Shown: piece after piece, positions 9,257 to 16,715 of the stretch
How positions within the stretch are numbered: the stretch's first letter is position 1
Layout: the number at the start of each line of letters is the position of its first letter
From: a virus
Length of the DNA stretch: 20,527 nucleotides
Reading direction: 5' to 3' (one strand)
Virus record (IMG/VR): IMGVR_UViG_3300047375_000682
Coordinates: 1 to 20,527 of that record
The notes under the pieces: generated by a model
Database searches by the model: none
What the model was told of the DNA's origin: nothing
The model's input: the letters and a program-made list of their open reading frames with translations, nothing else
Made by a program: the position numbers and the translations under genes

Positions 9257-9916
9257 ATGACACGTAGAATACAAATACAGACTTCAAATTCTATCGGCAC
9301 CTGGATTGCTAAGAATAATGTGCTGTCAGATAATTTCGGTGATCTAGATTTACTTGATTCTCATTTTGAATCTTCTAGGTTTGGTAAGAATGATTCAAAT
9401 TTTGTTTCAGCTCTTAATCATCTACACCGTGAAATAGATAGTGTTTCAGCTGCACTATTTGATTCTGGTGGAGCGCTGCAAGTTTCTACGATTTATGCTG
9501 ATAGTGCAGTTATTAATAGAGTGCGAGCAAACTACATGTATGCAGATAGTGCTGATGTTGATTCAGCATTCACTCATATCTTAAGAGGGCATCAACTCGA
9601 TTTTGTAGACGCACATATTGAAAGTGCAGAAATTGCTTTCTTATCTGGTCAGTCAATTCAATTTGATAGTGGAAGAATTAAATACTTATCAGGTGAATAT
9701 ATAGATTATGATAGCGCAAGCTTTAATAAATTAAATGTAGAAGATAGTGCGTATATAAGTCATGCTACTGTAAATAACTTAGTAGTAAAAAGTAACTTTC
9801 AGTTCGATAGTATAGATTTTTCTCATGTATTTCCATTTACTATAAAAGATTCTATCGGTCAAATATTGTTAGGCGGTTATTTACTTTCTACTGATAGTGA
9901 TATTAACGTACCTTAA
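9257..9916 (+). CDS. Asp-Ser-rich fibre-like virion protein, paralogue 2 (short)
   Basis: A protein of 219 residues built like its upstream neighbour but shorter. The N-terminal module has NFGDLDLLD at 26-34 and SALNHLHREID at 51-61, at nearly the same positions as the GDLDDL and EWLHSELE motifs of the 391-residue paralogue. Residues 76-175 are an irregular repeat of about 17-20 residues in which an Ile/Phe/Tyr-rich strand ends with DSA, ESA or DSG (YADSAVI, YADSAD, VDSAFT, IESAEI, FDSGRI, YDSASF, EDSAYI). This suggests a beta-solenoid or fibrous trimer. The C-terminal module (FPFTIKDSIGQILLGGYLLSTDSD) matches the paralogue's end. A late promoter at 9233-9240 lies just upstream, so this and following genes may be transcribed more strongly than those before. 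A fibre or spike role is inferred. Confidence 0.62.
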   Translation: MTRRIQIQTSNSIGTWIAKNNVLSDNFGDLDLLDSHFESSRFGKNDSNFVSALNHLHREIDSVSAALFDSGGALQVSTIYADSAVINRVRANYMYADSADVDSAFTHILRGHQLDFVDAHIESAEIAFLSGQSIQFDSGRIKYLSGEYIDYDSASFNKLNVEDSAYISHATVNNLVVKSNFQFDSIDFSHVFPFTIKDSIGQILLGGYLLSTDSDINVP

Positions 9917-9928
9917 GGACTATAATTT

Positions 9929-11113
9929 ATGTCATTATTAATACCCGCTCCAAGACCTCTTGTAGTTGATAGAAGATATCCTACATTATATATGAATAAT
10001 AACGACACCGGTAATGTTATTAGTGGTTATGATTTTTATGGTTCTAGAACAAAGGGTGGTGCGCACGGTCTTCGTGAAATGAATACAACTGAACTTTTGC
10101 AGTTTTATAATTGGATTCGGCATCTTTATACTCGAAATCAAACAGTTACATTGTCATATGTAGGATCTGGCGGTAACCTCGGTATTATGCGTGATACTCG
10201 TTATCAGGCCGGATCAGCTACTAATCACGTAAGTTCATTTCGAAGCGCAAGCCAAACACCTAATATTAATTCACTTGAATTTGACTGGACTAAAATTCAA
10301 GTGAATTATGATACGACTGTACCTATGCCTAATATATTAAATTATGGGTGTGATTCACCGCCGCTTACTCTCGGTTCATATTCGCCTAATAGAAAGAATA
10401 TGAGAAAATTTCCAATGCTTCTACTCGCTGAATTGGTTGCAGAAGCTCTTGCTGAAATTGGTGGAAACAAATCAAATCTTACACATCCGGATATTGTAAT
10501 CGGTAGAAATGGCGGATACGCAATCATTCGTAAAGACTTTACTGTGCCTGCTACGCATGATGAAGGAGGTACTCTTACAAGTATGGGAAGAGTATTTGAA
10601 GATACAATTGCTAATAAAAACGCATATACTTCTGGTGGAATTCCGGAAACTCTAGATCAGCCACTAGCCGTTACCAATGCAAATAAATGGGATCTTTATT
10701 CTATGGATAAAGATCCAGCATATTCACCGCCGCCACCGCCAAACATGGTATACGCTGACGCAAATGGTGGCATACACGAATGGAGCCTTGCGGGCATGCA
10801 ACAGTTCTTTGAACCATATGTACAACATATTGCAGCAAATGGATATAACTCGGCGGGAGCGGGTAAGCTTCATTGGTATATTCAGAACAATATTAATGGA
10901 GTTAATTCAGGTACCGGCGGAAGCTCTTCACCGCTTGATGCAGGATCAGGCGAAGTTGAGAATGAAAGATTAGATGGAAGCTCAGCAGCGGGTTATACAA
11001 CAGGGCCGAATCAGCCAGCATCAGGCGACAACTATCGTACACAAGAGTTTCCTAATGGTACTCCACAAATTCAAAATACTTACAGTCTTAGATCATACAC
11101 TGAACCAGTTTGA
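9929..11113 (+). CDS. Probable virion structural protein of unknown family
   Basis: A protein of 394 residues with no family I recognise. The N-terminus (LLIPAPRPLVVDRRYPTLYM) and the following aromatic- and Gly-rich stretch look like a virion protein. Residues 164-175 (MLLLAELVAEAL) are a short amphipathic or hydrophobic helix, not a clear membrane segment. A run of five prolines occurs at 267-271, and the last 75 residues are rich in Gly, Ser, Asn and Gln, as in surface-exposed fibre tips or flexible tails. It follows the fibre-like paralogues after 12 bases (TTAAGGACTATAATTTATG, with AAGGA as ribosome-binding site) and belongs to the same transcript. A perfect 16-bp inverted repeat lies inside the gene at 10267-10308. 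Structural role is inferred from context and composition only. Confidence 0.5.
   Translation: MSLLIPAPRPLVVDRRYPTLYMNNNDTGNVISGYDFYGSRTKGGAHGLREMNTTELLQFYNWIRHLYTRNQTVTLSYVGSGGNLGIMRDTRYQAGSATNHVSSFRSASQTPNINSLEFDWTKIQVNYDTTVPMPNILNYGCDSPPLTLGSYSPNRKNMRKFPMLLLAELVAEALAEIGGNKSNLTHPDIVIGRNGGYAIIRKDFTVPATHDEGGTLTSMGRVFEDTIANKNAYTSGGIPETLDQPLAVTNANKWDLYSMDKDPAYSPPPPPNMVYADANGGIHEWSLAGMQQFFEPYVQHIAANGYNSAGAGKLHWYIQNNINGVNSGTGGSSSPLDAGSGEVENERLDGSSAAGYTTGPNQPASGDNYRTQEFPNGTPQIQNTYSLRSYTEPV
10267..10308. repeat. Perfect 16-bp inverted repeat with 10-base loop, inside a coding region
   Basis: The left arm TAATTCACTTGAATTT (10267-10282) and the right arm AAATTCAAGTGAATTA (10293-10308) are exact reverse complements, separated by GACTGGACTA. 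The arms encode parts of the peptide INSLEF...KIQVNY in the 394-residue protein. No T-run follows, so it does not look like an intrinsic terminator. It could fold as an mRNA hairpin or DNA cruciform; function unknown. Confidence 0.85.
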
Positions 11114-11124
11114 GGATAACGCAA

Positions 11125-11604
11125 ATGAAATTTATTAGAGCACACTTTGGAAATAATGAAAGAACAGAAGTAAAAGCATATTATGCGGATGATGAAGGCA
11201 ATCAAATACCTTATGTTATTTCTGCAGAAGATGGTAATCCTCAGTGGAAAAAACTTTTAAAACATATTACTATTGATGAATTGCACGAATCAACTCATGA
11301 GTACATTAGACAATCTCAAGAAGATTATGAAAGTGAGGTTATGGCAATTGCTAAAAAGCGCGGCATGCTTTTAGAATTTGATGAAAAAAATAGCGATTCG
11401 TACAAAAAACTTTTAGATATTATTTTTATTGAAGACGAAAACGAACAAACCGCAAAGGAATCTTTATTTGCTTTTAAACTTGCATTGTTTGAATTTGATG
11501 CTATTAAAAATTCAACTGATAGAGAAGCAAAGGCTAAAATACGAAAAGCGGTTAATACTATCGATGCTTTAGAATCAGCAATTCAAATCATAAAACAGAA
11601 CTAA
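11125..11604 (+). CDS. Small acidic protein of unknown function, last gene of the structural module
   Basis: A protein of 159 residues. A TTG at 11110 would extend it by five residues into the previous gene, but the ATG at 11125 is preferred because GAGG lies at 11112-11115 at a sensible distance. The N-terminal 40 residues (FIRAHFGNNERTEVKAYYAD, then GNQIPYVISAEDGNPQWKKLL) look like a small beta domain, which I recall only vaguely from conserved hypothetical proteins beside fibre genes in marine T4-like phages. The rest is highly charged and helical, with many Glu and Lys residues (TAKESLFAFKLALFEFDAIK), and could be a coiled coil or assembly helper. The 3' end overlaps the convergent glycosyltransferase gene by 17 bases. 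Function is not shown. Confidence 0.6.
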   Translation: MKFIRAHFGNNERTEVKAYYADDEGNQIPYVISAEDGNPQWKKLLKHITIDELHESTHEYIRQSQEDYESEVMAIAKKRGMLLEFDEKNSDSYKKLLDIIFIEDENEQTAKESLFAFKLALFEFDAIKNSTDREAKAKIRKAVNTIDALESAIQIIKQN

Positions 11605-12232
11605 ATTCCTTTGTAGACATATGTAAAAAATGACATGCATCTGATTTAGGATAGGCTTCGTCAACTATAAAGTTCCATGCTTTACCAATATCGGTATACG
11701 GCACATTATATTTTTCTACAATATATGATAAATAAATTTCGTTATTAGCAGCATATTCATTTGAATATTCTAGATTTATTTCTTTTTCCCTTTTTTGAAA
11801 TTTTATAAGATTGCAAATTTCCTTTGTTATGCCAAACACTCCCGTATTTATTACATTATGTTCAGAATTAATTCCCTCTGATTCTAACATTAGTCTTTTT
11901 CTATTAATTTTCCAAAGAGGCGCTAATGTTCTATGACATAACAATTTACTGAAATCGTGATATTCAAAAAAGTTTATTTTGGTTCTTGGTATAACATCTA
12001 AATCTAAATACAAAACCTTGTTATATTTTTGAGCTAAGTCTTCTGCAATATAAATTTTCATAAAATTTAAAGTAGTAAAATCGATTTTATTTTCGCGTTT
12101 TATATTGTAGTGTTTATATTCTGCGTCACAAAGCTCTGCATACTTTTTATGTTTTTCGATTAAAATGTCTTTGTAAGCTAACCACTGTTTATCGCCAAAA
12201 TCAATCCATATGTCAAATATAATGTTTGTCAT
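11588..12232 (-). CDS. GT-A type glycosyltransferase (GT8-like), last gene of accessory operon
   Basis: A protein of 214 residues. It begins with a GT-A style strand (NIIFDIWIDF) and has KVLYLDLDVIPRT at residues 72-84, where DLD (77-79) is the DxD motif that binds a divalent metal and nucleotide-sugar diphosphate. NTGVFG (129-134) matches the conserved NxGxxx acceptor-side loop of GT8-like enzymes, and HFLH at 201-204 corresponds to the metal-binding His near the C-terminus. At 214 residues it is a minimal GT-A domain without extra modules or membrane segments. It is paralogous to the upstream neighbour (same YLDLDVIP block and NTG loop). It overlaps that gene by 20 bases. The donor and acceptor are unknown; a role in tailoring a surface glycan or a phage protein is inference. 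Confidence 0.72.
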   Translation of the reverse strand: MTNIIFDIWIDFGDKQWLAYKDILIEKHKKYAELCDAEYKHYNIKRENKIDFTTLNFMKIYIAEDLAQKYNKVLYLDLDVIPRTKINFFEYHDFSKLLCHRTLAPLWKINRKRLMLESEGINSEHNVINTGVFGITKEICNLIKFQKREKEINLEYSNEYAANNEIYLSYIVEKYNVPYTDIGKAWNFIVDEAYPKSDACHFLHMSTKEFSSVL

Positions 12233-13001
12233 ACCAACCTTTTACGTAACTGAAATCTTTGTTTATACAATGTACAAATTTTGTATTTTTTGGTATAAAG
12301 CTCCACTTATCCATAAAGAAGTGCCAGCCAGTTTCATATAGATTCTGATATTTTAAACCTTGACCAAATAACTTATATGCAAACATCGTTTCATTATCGT
12401 AACCAAATAAATTTCTAATATCATCCGGCCAAAATTCATCATTAATAAGATCAGTCATAAAATCTATTGTTTTTTCAAAATTGCCAAAATAGTCTAGTTC
12501 GTCTAAAGATTTTTTATTAGCACCTATAATACCTGTATTAAATACAGGATGAATTTCACCTAGCATTGCGCGGGCATTCCAGTATTTTGCAAGAGGAGAT
12601 CGTATGGTATGGTGTTGTCTATGTCTGTCTTTACAGAACCAATCTTCTGACATAATTGCAATGCCTTTTGATAGATCCCAAACTTCAAAAAAGTTTTCAT
12701 TTGTCACTGGTATAACATCTAAATCAAGATATAGTATTTCTTCATAGTCTAAAGTATATAAGAGATGCAACTTATAAAAATTAATGATATTATATTCAGA
12801 TATTTCAGGACCAAACTGTTTACTAAATTCTATATAATCGTCGTCATATGTAAAATGCTTATACTCAACTCCAATCGTATCAGCATAGGCCATTTGTTTT
12901 TTTAAAAGCCAATCATAGTTGTCATTAAACTTTTTTTGGTTTTCAAAGTGAGATACAGGTTTTTGCATATCAATATAAAGACTGTATATTACTCTGCGCA
13001 T
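12213..13001 (-). CDS. GT-A type glycosyltransferase (GT8-like)
   Basis: A protein of 262 residues. The first strand RVIYSLYID is followed by an Asn/Lys-rich helix, then EEILYLDLDVIPVTNENFFE (residues 87-106) with the DxD motif DLD at 93-95. VFNTGIIGA (153-161) is the conserved donor/acceptor loop, and KFVHCINKDFSYVKGW near the C-terminus supplies the His of the GT8-type HxxxxK(P)W-like end motif. This is about 50 residues longer than its downstream paralogue; the extra length lies mainly in a charged segment (about 110-150, containing DRHRQHHTIR) and around FWPDDIRNLFGYDNE. The start overlaps the methyltransferase-like gene by 13 bases. A soluble cytoplasmic enzyme is expected since no membrane segment is visible. 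Substrates are not predictable from sequence. Confidence 0.75.
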   Translation of the reverse strand: MRRVIYSLYIDMQKPVSHFENQKKFNDNYDWLLKKQMAYADTIGVEYKHFTYDDDYIEFSKQFGPEISEYNIINFYKLHLLYTLDYEEILYLDLDVIPVTNENFFEVWDLSKGIAIMSEDWFCKDRHRQHHTIRSPLAKYWNARAMLGEIHPVFNTGIIGANKKSLDELDYFGNFEKTIDFMTDLINDEFWPDDIRNLFGYDNETMFAYKLFGQGLKYQNLYETGWHFFMDKWSFIPKNTKFVHCINKDFSYVKGWYDKHYI

Positions 13002-13594
13002 AATTTACCAATAAGTGTAAACCTAGTACCTCTATCATCTTCTACTTCATCTTCTGCTATAACAGTTGCGTTGTGTGGCAGTTGAAAATAAAACTCGTCA
13101 ATGCTTGCAACACAATTTATATGTGTGGGTATGTTATACATGTTATTAGATTGAAATGCGAAGTACGCGTTACTTTCATACAGTGCTGGTAGTTCTGACA
13201 TATTAGACATGTGTTCACATGAAGTGTTTATAATTAAGTTAGAATTTTTAATTCTATTATGGCATATAGGATCAAATACATCTTCGTTATAATATTCGAT
13301 ATTTTTATATTTTTTAAACAATCTGTTTTTAGCAATTCGAATGCACATATCTTCTAAGTCAATGCATGTTATCTTTTCGGCTTGATCTACAAATGCGGGT
13401 ATTAAAATACTTCCATACCAACTACCGAGTATTGTGATATGAGGGTTTAATAACTCTAATTTTTGTATTAGTTTAATTAAGCTTTCTTTTGACTTGAATT
13501 GATTAGGACTATAAGAATCTAATAAGTTAGTATTATGTCTAGCTTCTGCTATAATATTTTTAAAAATATCAATTCCAATATTTTTCAAAGCCAT
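12989..13594 (-). CDS. Class I SAM-dependent methyltransferase-like protein
   Basis: The best start is the ATG at 13594 (201 residues), because AAGGAGG sits a few bases before it; an upstream ATG pair at 13612 lacks this. Residues 53-62 (ITILGSWYGS) look like motif I of a Rossmann-fold methyltransferase (a degenerate GxGxG, here GSWYG). Residues 75-82 (ITCIDLED) end with the acidic pair that normally holds the SAM ribose. NSNLIINTSCEHM (117-129) matches the post-II/IV region. The N-terminal 45 residues form a helical cap. There is no nucleic-acid methyltransferase motif such as NPPY or DPPY, so a small-molecule, sugar or peptide target is more likely than DNA. It lies between glycosyltransferase genes, which suggests O-methylation of a glycan. 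Family is fairly secure; target unknown. Confidence 0.65.
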   Translation of the reverse strand: MALKNIGIDIFKNIIAEARHNTNLLDSYSPNQFKSKESLIKLIQKLELLNPHITILGSWYGSILIPAFVDQAEKITCIDLEDMCIRIAKNRLFKKYKNIEYYNEDVFDPICHNRIKNSNLIINTSCEHMSNMSELPALYESNAYFAFQSNNMYNIPTHINCVASIDEFYFQLPHNATVIAEDEVEDDRGTRFTLIGKLCAE

Positions 13595-14267
13595 TATATC
13601 CTCCTTCATCAAATGGTTTATTAATACCTAAATTCCATCCATCAAAAATACAAACAGGTATTTCTGGTCTATAGAAAAGTCTTTTTAAACCATGCCCATA
13701 TAAATTGTAGTTAAACTTATTTGTTCCATATAATCGCGAATAGGCTTCACCTTCTGGCAAATACAATAATTTATCTGACTGGTTGTAATACAAGTAACGA
13801 TCTATTCCAGCGTATTTCCATATGTAATGTTCATAGTCATTATAAAATGATTTCCATATATCGGTACAATCGCCATTCCATATCATAATAGAAGAATTAA
13901 TATCAACATCAAATTCTTCTTCTACTATTGACATATATGGTTTCCAATATGCTTTTACTAAACATAACATGTCATCTACACAATAATCTTTAAAGTGCGT
14001 AATGTCATTTTGAATTACAACATCTAGATCTAAAAATATTGTAAGAGTTCTAGTGGGATATTCGAAGAGAGTAAGTTTCCACCACCATTTTTCTAAATCA
14101 TAATCAGGCAATGGTTGTATAATAACGTTACGATCAATGCCATTTGCGTCTTCAGTATAACATATAAAATTAAAATCACACTGCAGATTTCGCTTTACCA
14201 TTTTATATAGTCGATTCACATGAAATGAATCAAACTTATTACCCCATTTTACGCACACTACGTTCAT
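13569..14267 (-). CDS. GT-A type glycosyltransferase
   Basis: A protein of 232 residues starting VVCVKWGNKFDSFHVNRLYK, an opening I recognise from small phage and bacterial glycosyltransferases of the VxCVKWGxKY type. LTIFLDLDVVIQNDI (75-89) carries the DxD motif DLD at 80-82. WWWK (61-64) and SSIMIWNGD (about 125-133) are further conserved blocks, the latter equivalent to the NSGVxxW-type loop. It is only distantly similar to the two glycosyltransferases downstream, so the operon carries at least two different subfamilies. Its start overlaps the carbamoyltransferase stop by 29 bases and its stop overlaps the methyltransferase-like frame by 26 bases. The last residues have KPFDEGGYNGFEKYW. 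No membrane segment. Donor and acceptor unknown. Confidence 0.72.
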   Translation of the reverse strand: MNVVCVKWGNKFDSFHVNRLYKMVKRNLQCDFNFICYTEDANGIDRNVIIQPLPDYDLEKWWWKLTLFEYPTRTLTIFLDLDVVIQNDITHFKDYCVDDMLCLVKAYWKPYMSIVEEEFDVDINSSIMIWNGDCTDIWKSFYNDYEHYIWKYAGIDRYLYYNQSDKLLYLPEGEAYSRLYGTNKFNYNLYGHGLKRLFYRPEIPVCIFDGWNLGINKPFDEGGYNGFEKYWN

Positions 14268-15627
14268 TTATTACCAACATATCTAATTGTGTTTTATTAA
14301 AAGTATTTATTGCATCTTCCGGAGTTTCAACAATCGGTTCCTTACAATTAAAACTAGTGTTGAGTACCATTGGTACACCAGTTGCTTGATAGAACCCTTG
14401 TATTACTTCGTGAAATTTTTCATTTTGTTTTCTATTTACTGTTTGTATTCGTGCAGTACCATCAACATGCGTTACGCCTGGAATGACATCATGAAGGTGA
14501 GACTTAACTGGTACGATACGAGACATATAAGGACTTGATTGATTAGTATTAAAGTAATACGGATAGTGTCCTTCCAGAACTGATGGTGCAAATGGACGAA
14601 AGTCTTCTCTTTGTTTAATAGTTTTATTAATAATGTCTTTAATTTTAGGATTACGTGGATCTGCAAGAATGCTACGATTGCCTAATGCTCTATTACCTGA
14701 TTCAGATTTACCATGAAACCATCCAACAATCTTACCAGCTGCTATTGCTTCACCAACTTCTCTCGGTGTAATAGGATCACCTTCATCAAAATTATATTCT
14801 TTACCAGCGTATGTTTCCGGAACATGAATGTTGTTGTTTAAGATATAGTCAGCATGCATATAAGTGCCAAGTGATTGACCTTCATCTCCTGGTGCCGGCG
14901 GTACATGTACTTTATCGTAATGCTTTGTAAACTCTTCGTTCATATATCCGTTATACGCAACGCCACCAGCAACGCAAATGTTATCACAGGATTTAAGAGG
15001 AAGAACATGCTGTTTTACAAGCTCAATGGTATGATGTTGTAATGTTGCGGCTATGTCTTCTTTTTTAGCATTTAGTAGGTAATCATAATTTTGGTTTTCG
15101 ATTGCTAAATGTATTGCAATATTATATTCACCGTAAGCTGATAATCCCATAAGCTTACCGGCACCAAGATCGCCAAACCCCAGTCTTTTCGAAAAATAAT
15201 TCCACTGTAATCCTATTTGTATTTTATTTGATAGATCAGTAATGTTACCATTCTTATCAAAGAAAACACATTTATAATTCCAACCTCTACCGTCAATAGC
15301 TAAAACATCTGACTGAGAAAAACCTGATGTTAGTAGTGCATAGACGGCATGTGATTGGTGATGATCTATATAGTATAGATTATCTTCATACCAATAATCC
15401 CACAGCTTTTTAGGTTTAAAAGATAAACACTTATGATTAAATCCCGTGTTTTCTATTCCACCGATTGTGGCAGTAATACAAAGAGGATTATTTGGTTTAT
15501 AATAATCATTAAAAAATTCTTGCGTCTTATCAAAGTTATGCTTGATACGACTATGTCTTTCTATTTGATTATGGTATTTTCCATCATATGTATTGTGATC
15601 GTGTGGTCCAATTGCTACACTAAACAT
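14239..15627 (-). CDS. O-carbamoyltransferase, NodU/CmcH/TobZ family
   Basis: A protein of 462 residues with the whole signature of the family, which transfers a carbamoyl group from carbamoyl phosphate to a hydroxyl through a carbamoyl-adenylate. The N-terminal Kae1-like part has HHQSHA (89-94, metal ligands), DGRG (112-115), GKLMGLSAYG (157-166), VAGGVAYN (219-226) and PPAPGDEGQSLG (243-254). The C-terminal YrdC-like part has the strongly conserved GKSESGNRALGNRSILADPR (306-325), FRPFAPSV (343-350), RIQTV (393-397), LNTSFN (422-427) and EPIVETPEDA (430-439). Classical members have about 570 residues; the shortening is in the N-terminal half, so it is a compact phage-type form. The start ATG overlaps the preceding radical SAM gene by eight bases. 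The substrate is probably a sugar hydroxyl, given the glycosyltransferases next door, but this is inferred. Confidence 0.93.
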   Translation of the reverse strand: MFSVAIGPHDHNTYDGKYHNQIERHSRIKHNFDKTQEFFNDYYKPNNPLCITATIGGIENTGFNHKCLSFKPKKLWDYWYEDNLYYIDHHQSHAVYALLTSGFSQSDVLAIDGRGWNYKCVFFDKNGNITDLSNKIQIGLQWNYFSKRLGFGDLGAGKLMGLSAYGEYNIAIHLAIENQNYDYLLNAKKEDIAATLQHHTIELVKQHVLPLKSCDNICVAGGVAYNGYMNEEFTKHYDKVHVPPAPGDEGQSLGTYMHADYILNNNIHVPETYAGKEYNFDEGDPITPREVGEAIAAGKIVGWFHGKSESGNRALGNRSILADPRNPKIKDIINKTIKQREDFRPFAPSVLEGHYPYYFNTNQSSPYMSRIVPVKSHLHDVIPGVTHVDGTARIQTVNRKQNEKFHEVIQGFYQATGVPMVLNTSFNCKEPIVETPEDAINTFNKTQLDMLVINERSVRKMG

Positions 15628-16432
15628 TCCCTGCTTCCATAATTTTTAATATCTGATCGTCTGTTCTTTTTTCAATATGTTCAGTACATTTCTTACAATA
15701 TTCTTCAAACTCAAATAATTCATAGTTCATCATCTTATCTATGTTTTCTTTTGTAACATCAAATTGTCTTGATCCATTAATTACCTTTTTACTGCAATGC
15801 CTAATTTTTTGAATCTCGAAATCTATTACTGGTACTTTTGGAAATGCTGCACACATTCTACGTTCAAATTCGGGTGCTTGTTCTTCTATATCATAATCAG
15901 GCGATCGTGAGTTAAAATGTTTAAACAGTGTATTGTTATGATCTACAATTGAAAGATCAAAGTTTTCGCGATACTTAAAATAGTTTGGTGTCATAATAAT
16001 TACGTTATAATTGTTTTTATCATTTTCTTCAAAGAAGTCGTAGTTGCCAAGCTTTTCAATATTATCTTCATAAAAGTCTAAGACCAAATGTTCTTGATAT
16101 ACAATTGAAGGATCTTCTAGAATATGTGGGTAGCGATTACGTACAAATGAATTTGATAACACTGATGGTACAAGATTCTTATACTTCTTAATTTCATTTA
16201 ACACTTCATCTAGATTTTTAATAAGACCCGGCTCTCCACCTAGCAATTGTATACGTGCTTTATATGGAGACAAATACTTAAGTGTATTACTTAAGAACTC
16301 CATATCTACATCAAGGTTTCTCATTTGTAAAGTCCATGCCGTACAATAATGACACGACTTATTACAAGACTTTGAGAGGTAGAAGTCTATCGCAAGATAG
16401 CCTTCTTCATTCAGCTGTTTTATGCTTTTCAT
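15620..16432 (-). CDS. Radical SAM protein with SPASM-like C-terminal cysteines (intact)
   Basis: The ATG at 16432 gives 270 residues; a TTG at 16477 would extend it further into the upstream gene and is less likely. CNKSCHYC (23-30) is the CxxxCxxC motif for the [4Fe-4S] cluster that cleaves SAM. LLGGEPGL (63-70) is the GGEP SAM-binding motif. The C-terminal part has a Cys in RRMCAAFP, a second 19 positions later in IRHCSKK, and a YCKKC pair, the same layout as in the separate SPASM-like genes upstream, so a second cluster is likely. All parts are in one frame here, unlike the two split pairs upstream. The substrate is unknown; peptide modification or sugar chemistry are both possible. It overlaps the carbamoyltransferase by eight bases. 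Confidence 0.85.
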   Translation of the reverse strand: MKSIKQLNEEGYLAIDFYLSKSCNKSCHYCTAWTLQMRNLDVDMEFLSNTLKYLSPYKARIQLLGGEPGLIKNLDEVLNEIKKYKNLVPSVLSNSFVRNRYPHILEDPSIVYQEHLVLDFYEDNIEKLGNYDFFEENDKNNYNVIIMTPNYFKYRENFDLSIVDHNNTLFKHFNSRSPDYDIEEQAPEFERRMCAAFPKVPVIDFEIQKIRHCSKKVINGSRQFDVTKENIDKMMNYELFEFEEYCKKCTEHIEKRTDDQILKIMEAGNV

Positions 16433-16715
16433 TACCACATTGCCATTTACAAACTTTATTGGGCGATTCGCCTTCAATATGTTCTTTTAATTCACGTTGA
16501 TAAAAATCACTATTTGTAATTTCAATCAACGACTGATCTTTTAAGTTCCACTTACCAATATCTACTTGTTTACTGTAATTTATAATAAACTCTGGCTGAA
16601 TTTCAACTCTCCGCGTTCTAATTTCATGATGCCAATAACAGCATGGGTATACATTACCATTTTCATCAACATAGACTTTATTATCTTCAGCCCACTCACA
16701 AACTATTTTCGCCAA
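16407..16715 (-). CDS. SPASM-like auxiliary-cluster fragment of split radical SAM protein 1
   Basis: A frame of 102 codons with no ATG near its start; a TTG at 16715 is the only plausible initiator, and the frame opens after a TAG at 16728-16730. The product holds Cys6, the pair Cys25-Cys26 (NVYPCCYW) and Cys89/Cys93 (CKWQC), the C-x18-CC...C-x3-C layout of SPASM-like domains that bind an auxiliary iron-sulfur cluster. Without a radical SAM core it should not be active alone. The core is encoded just upstream in another frame. An 8-nt tandem duplication at the junction, if reduced to one unit, makes one continuous 329-residue protein. It is therefore probably the 3' half of one ancestral gene, broken by mutation or by a sequence error, or expressed through frameshifting. 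Confidence 0.7.
   Translation of the reverse strand: MAKIVCEWAEDNKVYVDENGNVYPCCYWHHEIRTRRVEIQPEFIINYSKQVDIGKWNLKDQSLIEITNSDFYQRELKEHIEGESPNKVCKWQCGNEKHKTAE

Noticed and set aside
11588-11650. Possible intrinsic terminator between the convergent operons
   Set aside because: Only short AT-rich complementarity (around ACATATGT) is present; no GC-rich stem followed by a T-run on either strand.
12989-13594. DNA methyltransferase for restriction evasion
   Set aside because: No NPPY, DPPY or PC catalytic motif is visible; only a Rossmann-type SAM site is recognisable.
13595-13612. Upstream ATG pair for the methyltransferase-like gene
   Set aside because: The strong AAGGAGG ribosome-binding site lies inside this extension and points to the ATG at 13594.
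14287-14538. Plus-strand open frame opposite the carbamoyltransferase
   Set aside because: It lies entirely over a conserved catalytic region of the opposite strand, and its composition is that of a reverse complement.
14239-15627. Reading the carbamoyltransferase as TsaD/Kae1 or HypF
   Set aside because: The GKSESGNRALGNRSILADPR block and FRPFAPSV are specific to the NodU/CmcH type, and HypF's acylphosphatase and zinc-finger parts are absent.
16433-16477. TTG-initiated 15-residue extension of the third radical SAM protein
   Set aside because: It would overlap the SPASM-like frame by 71 bases, and the added residues match nothing conserved; the ATG at 16432 is nearer the usual distance from the cluster motif.
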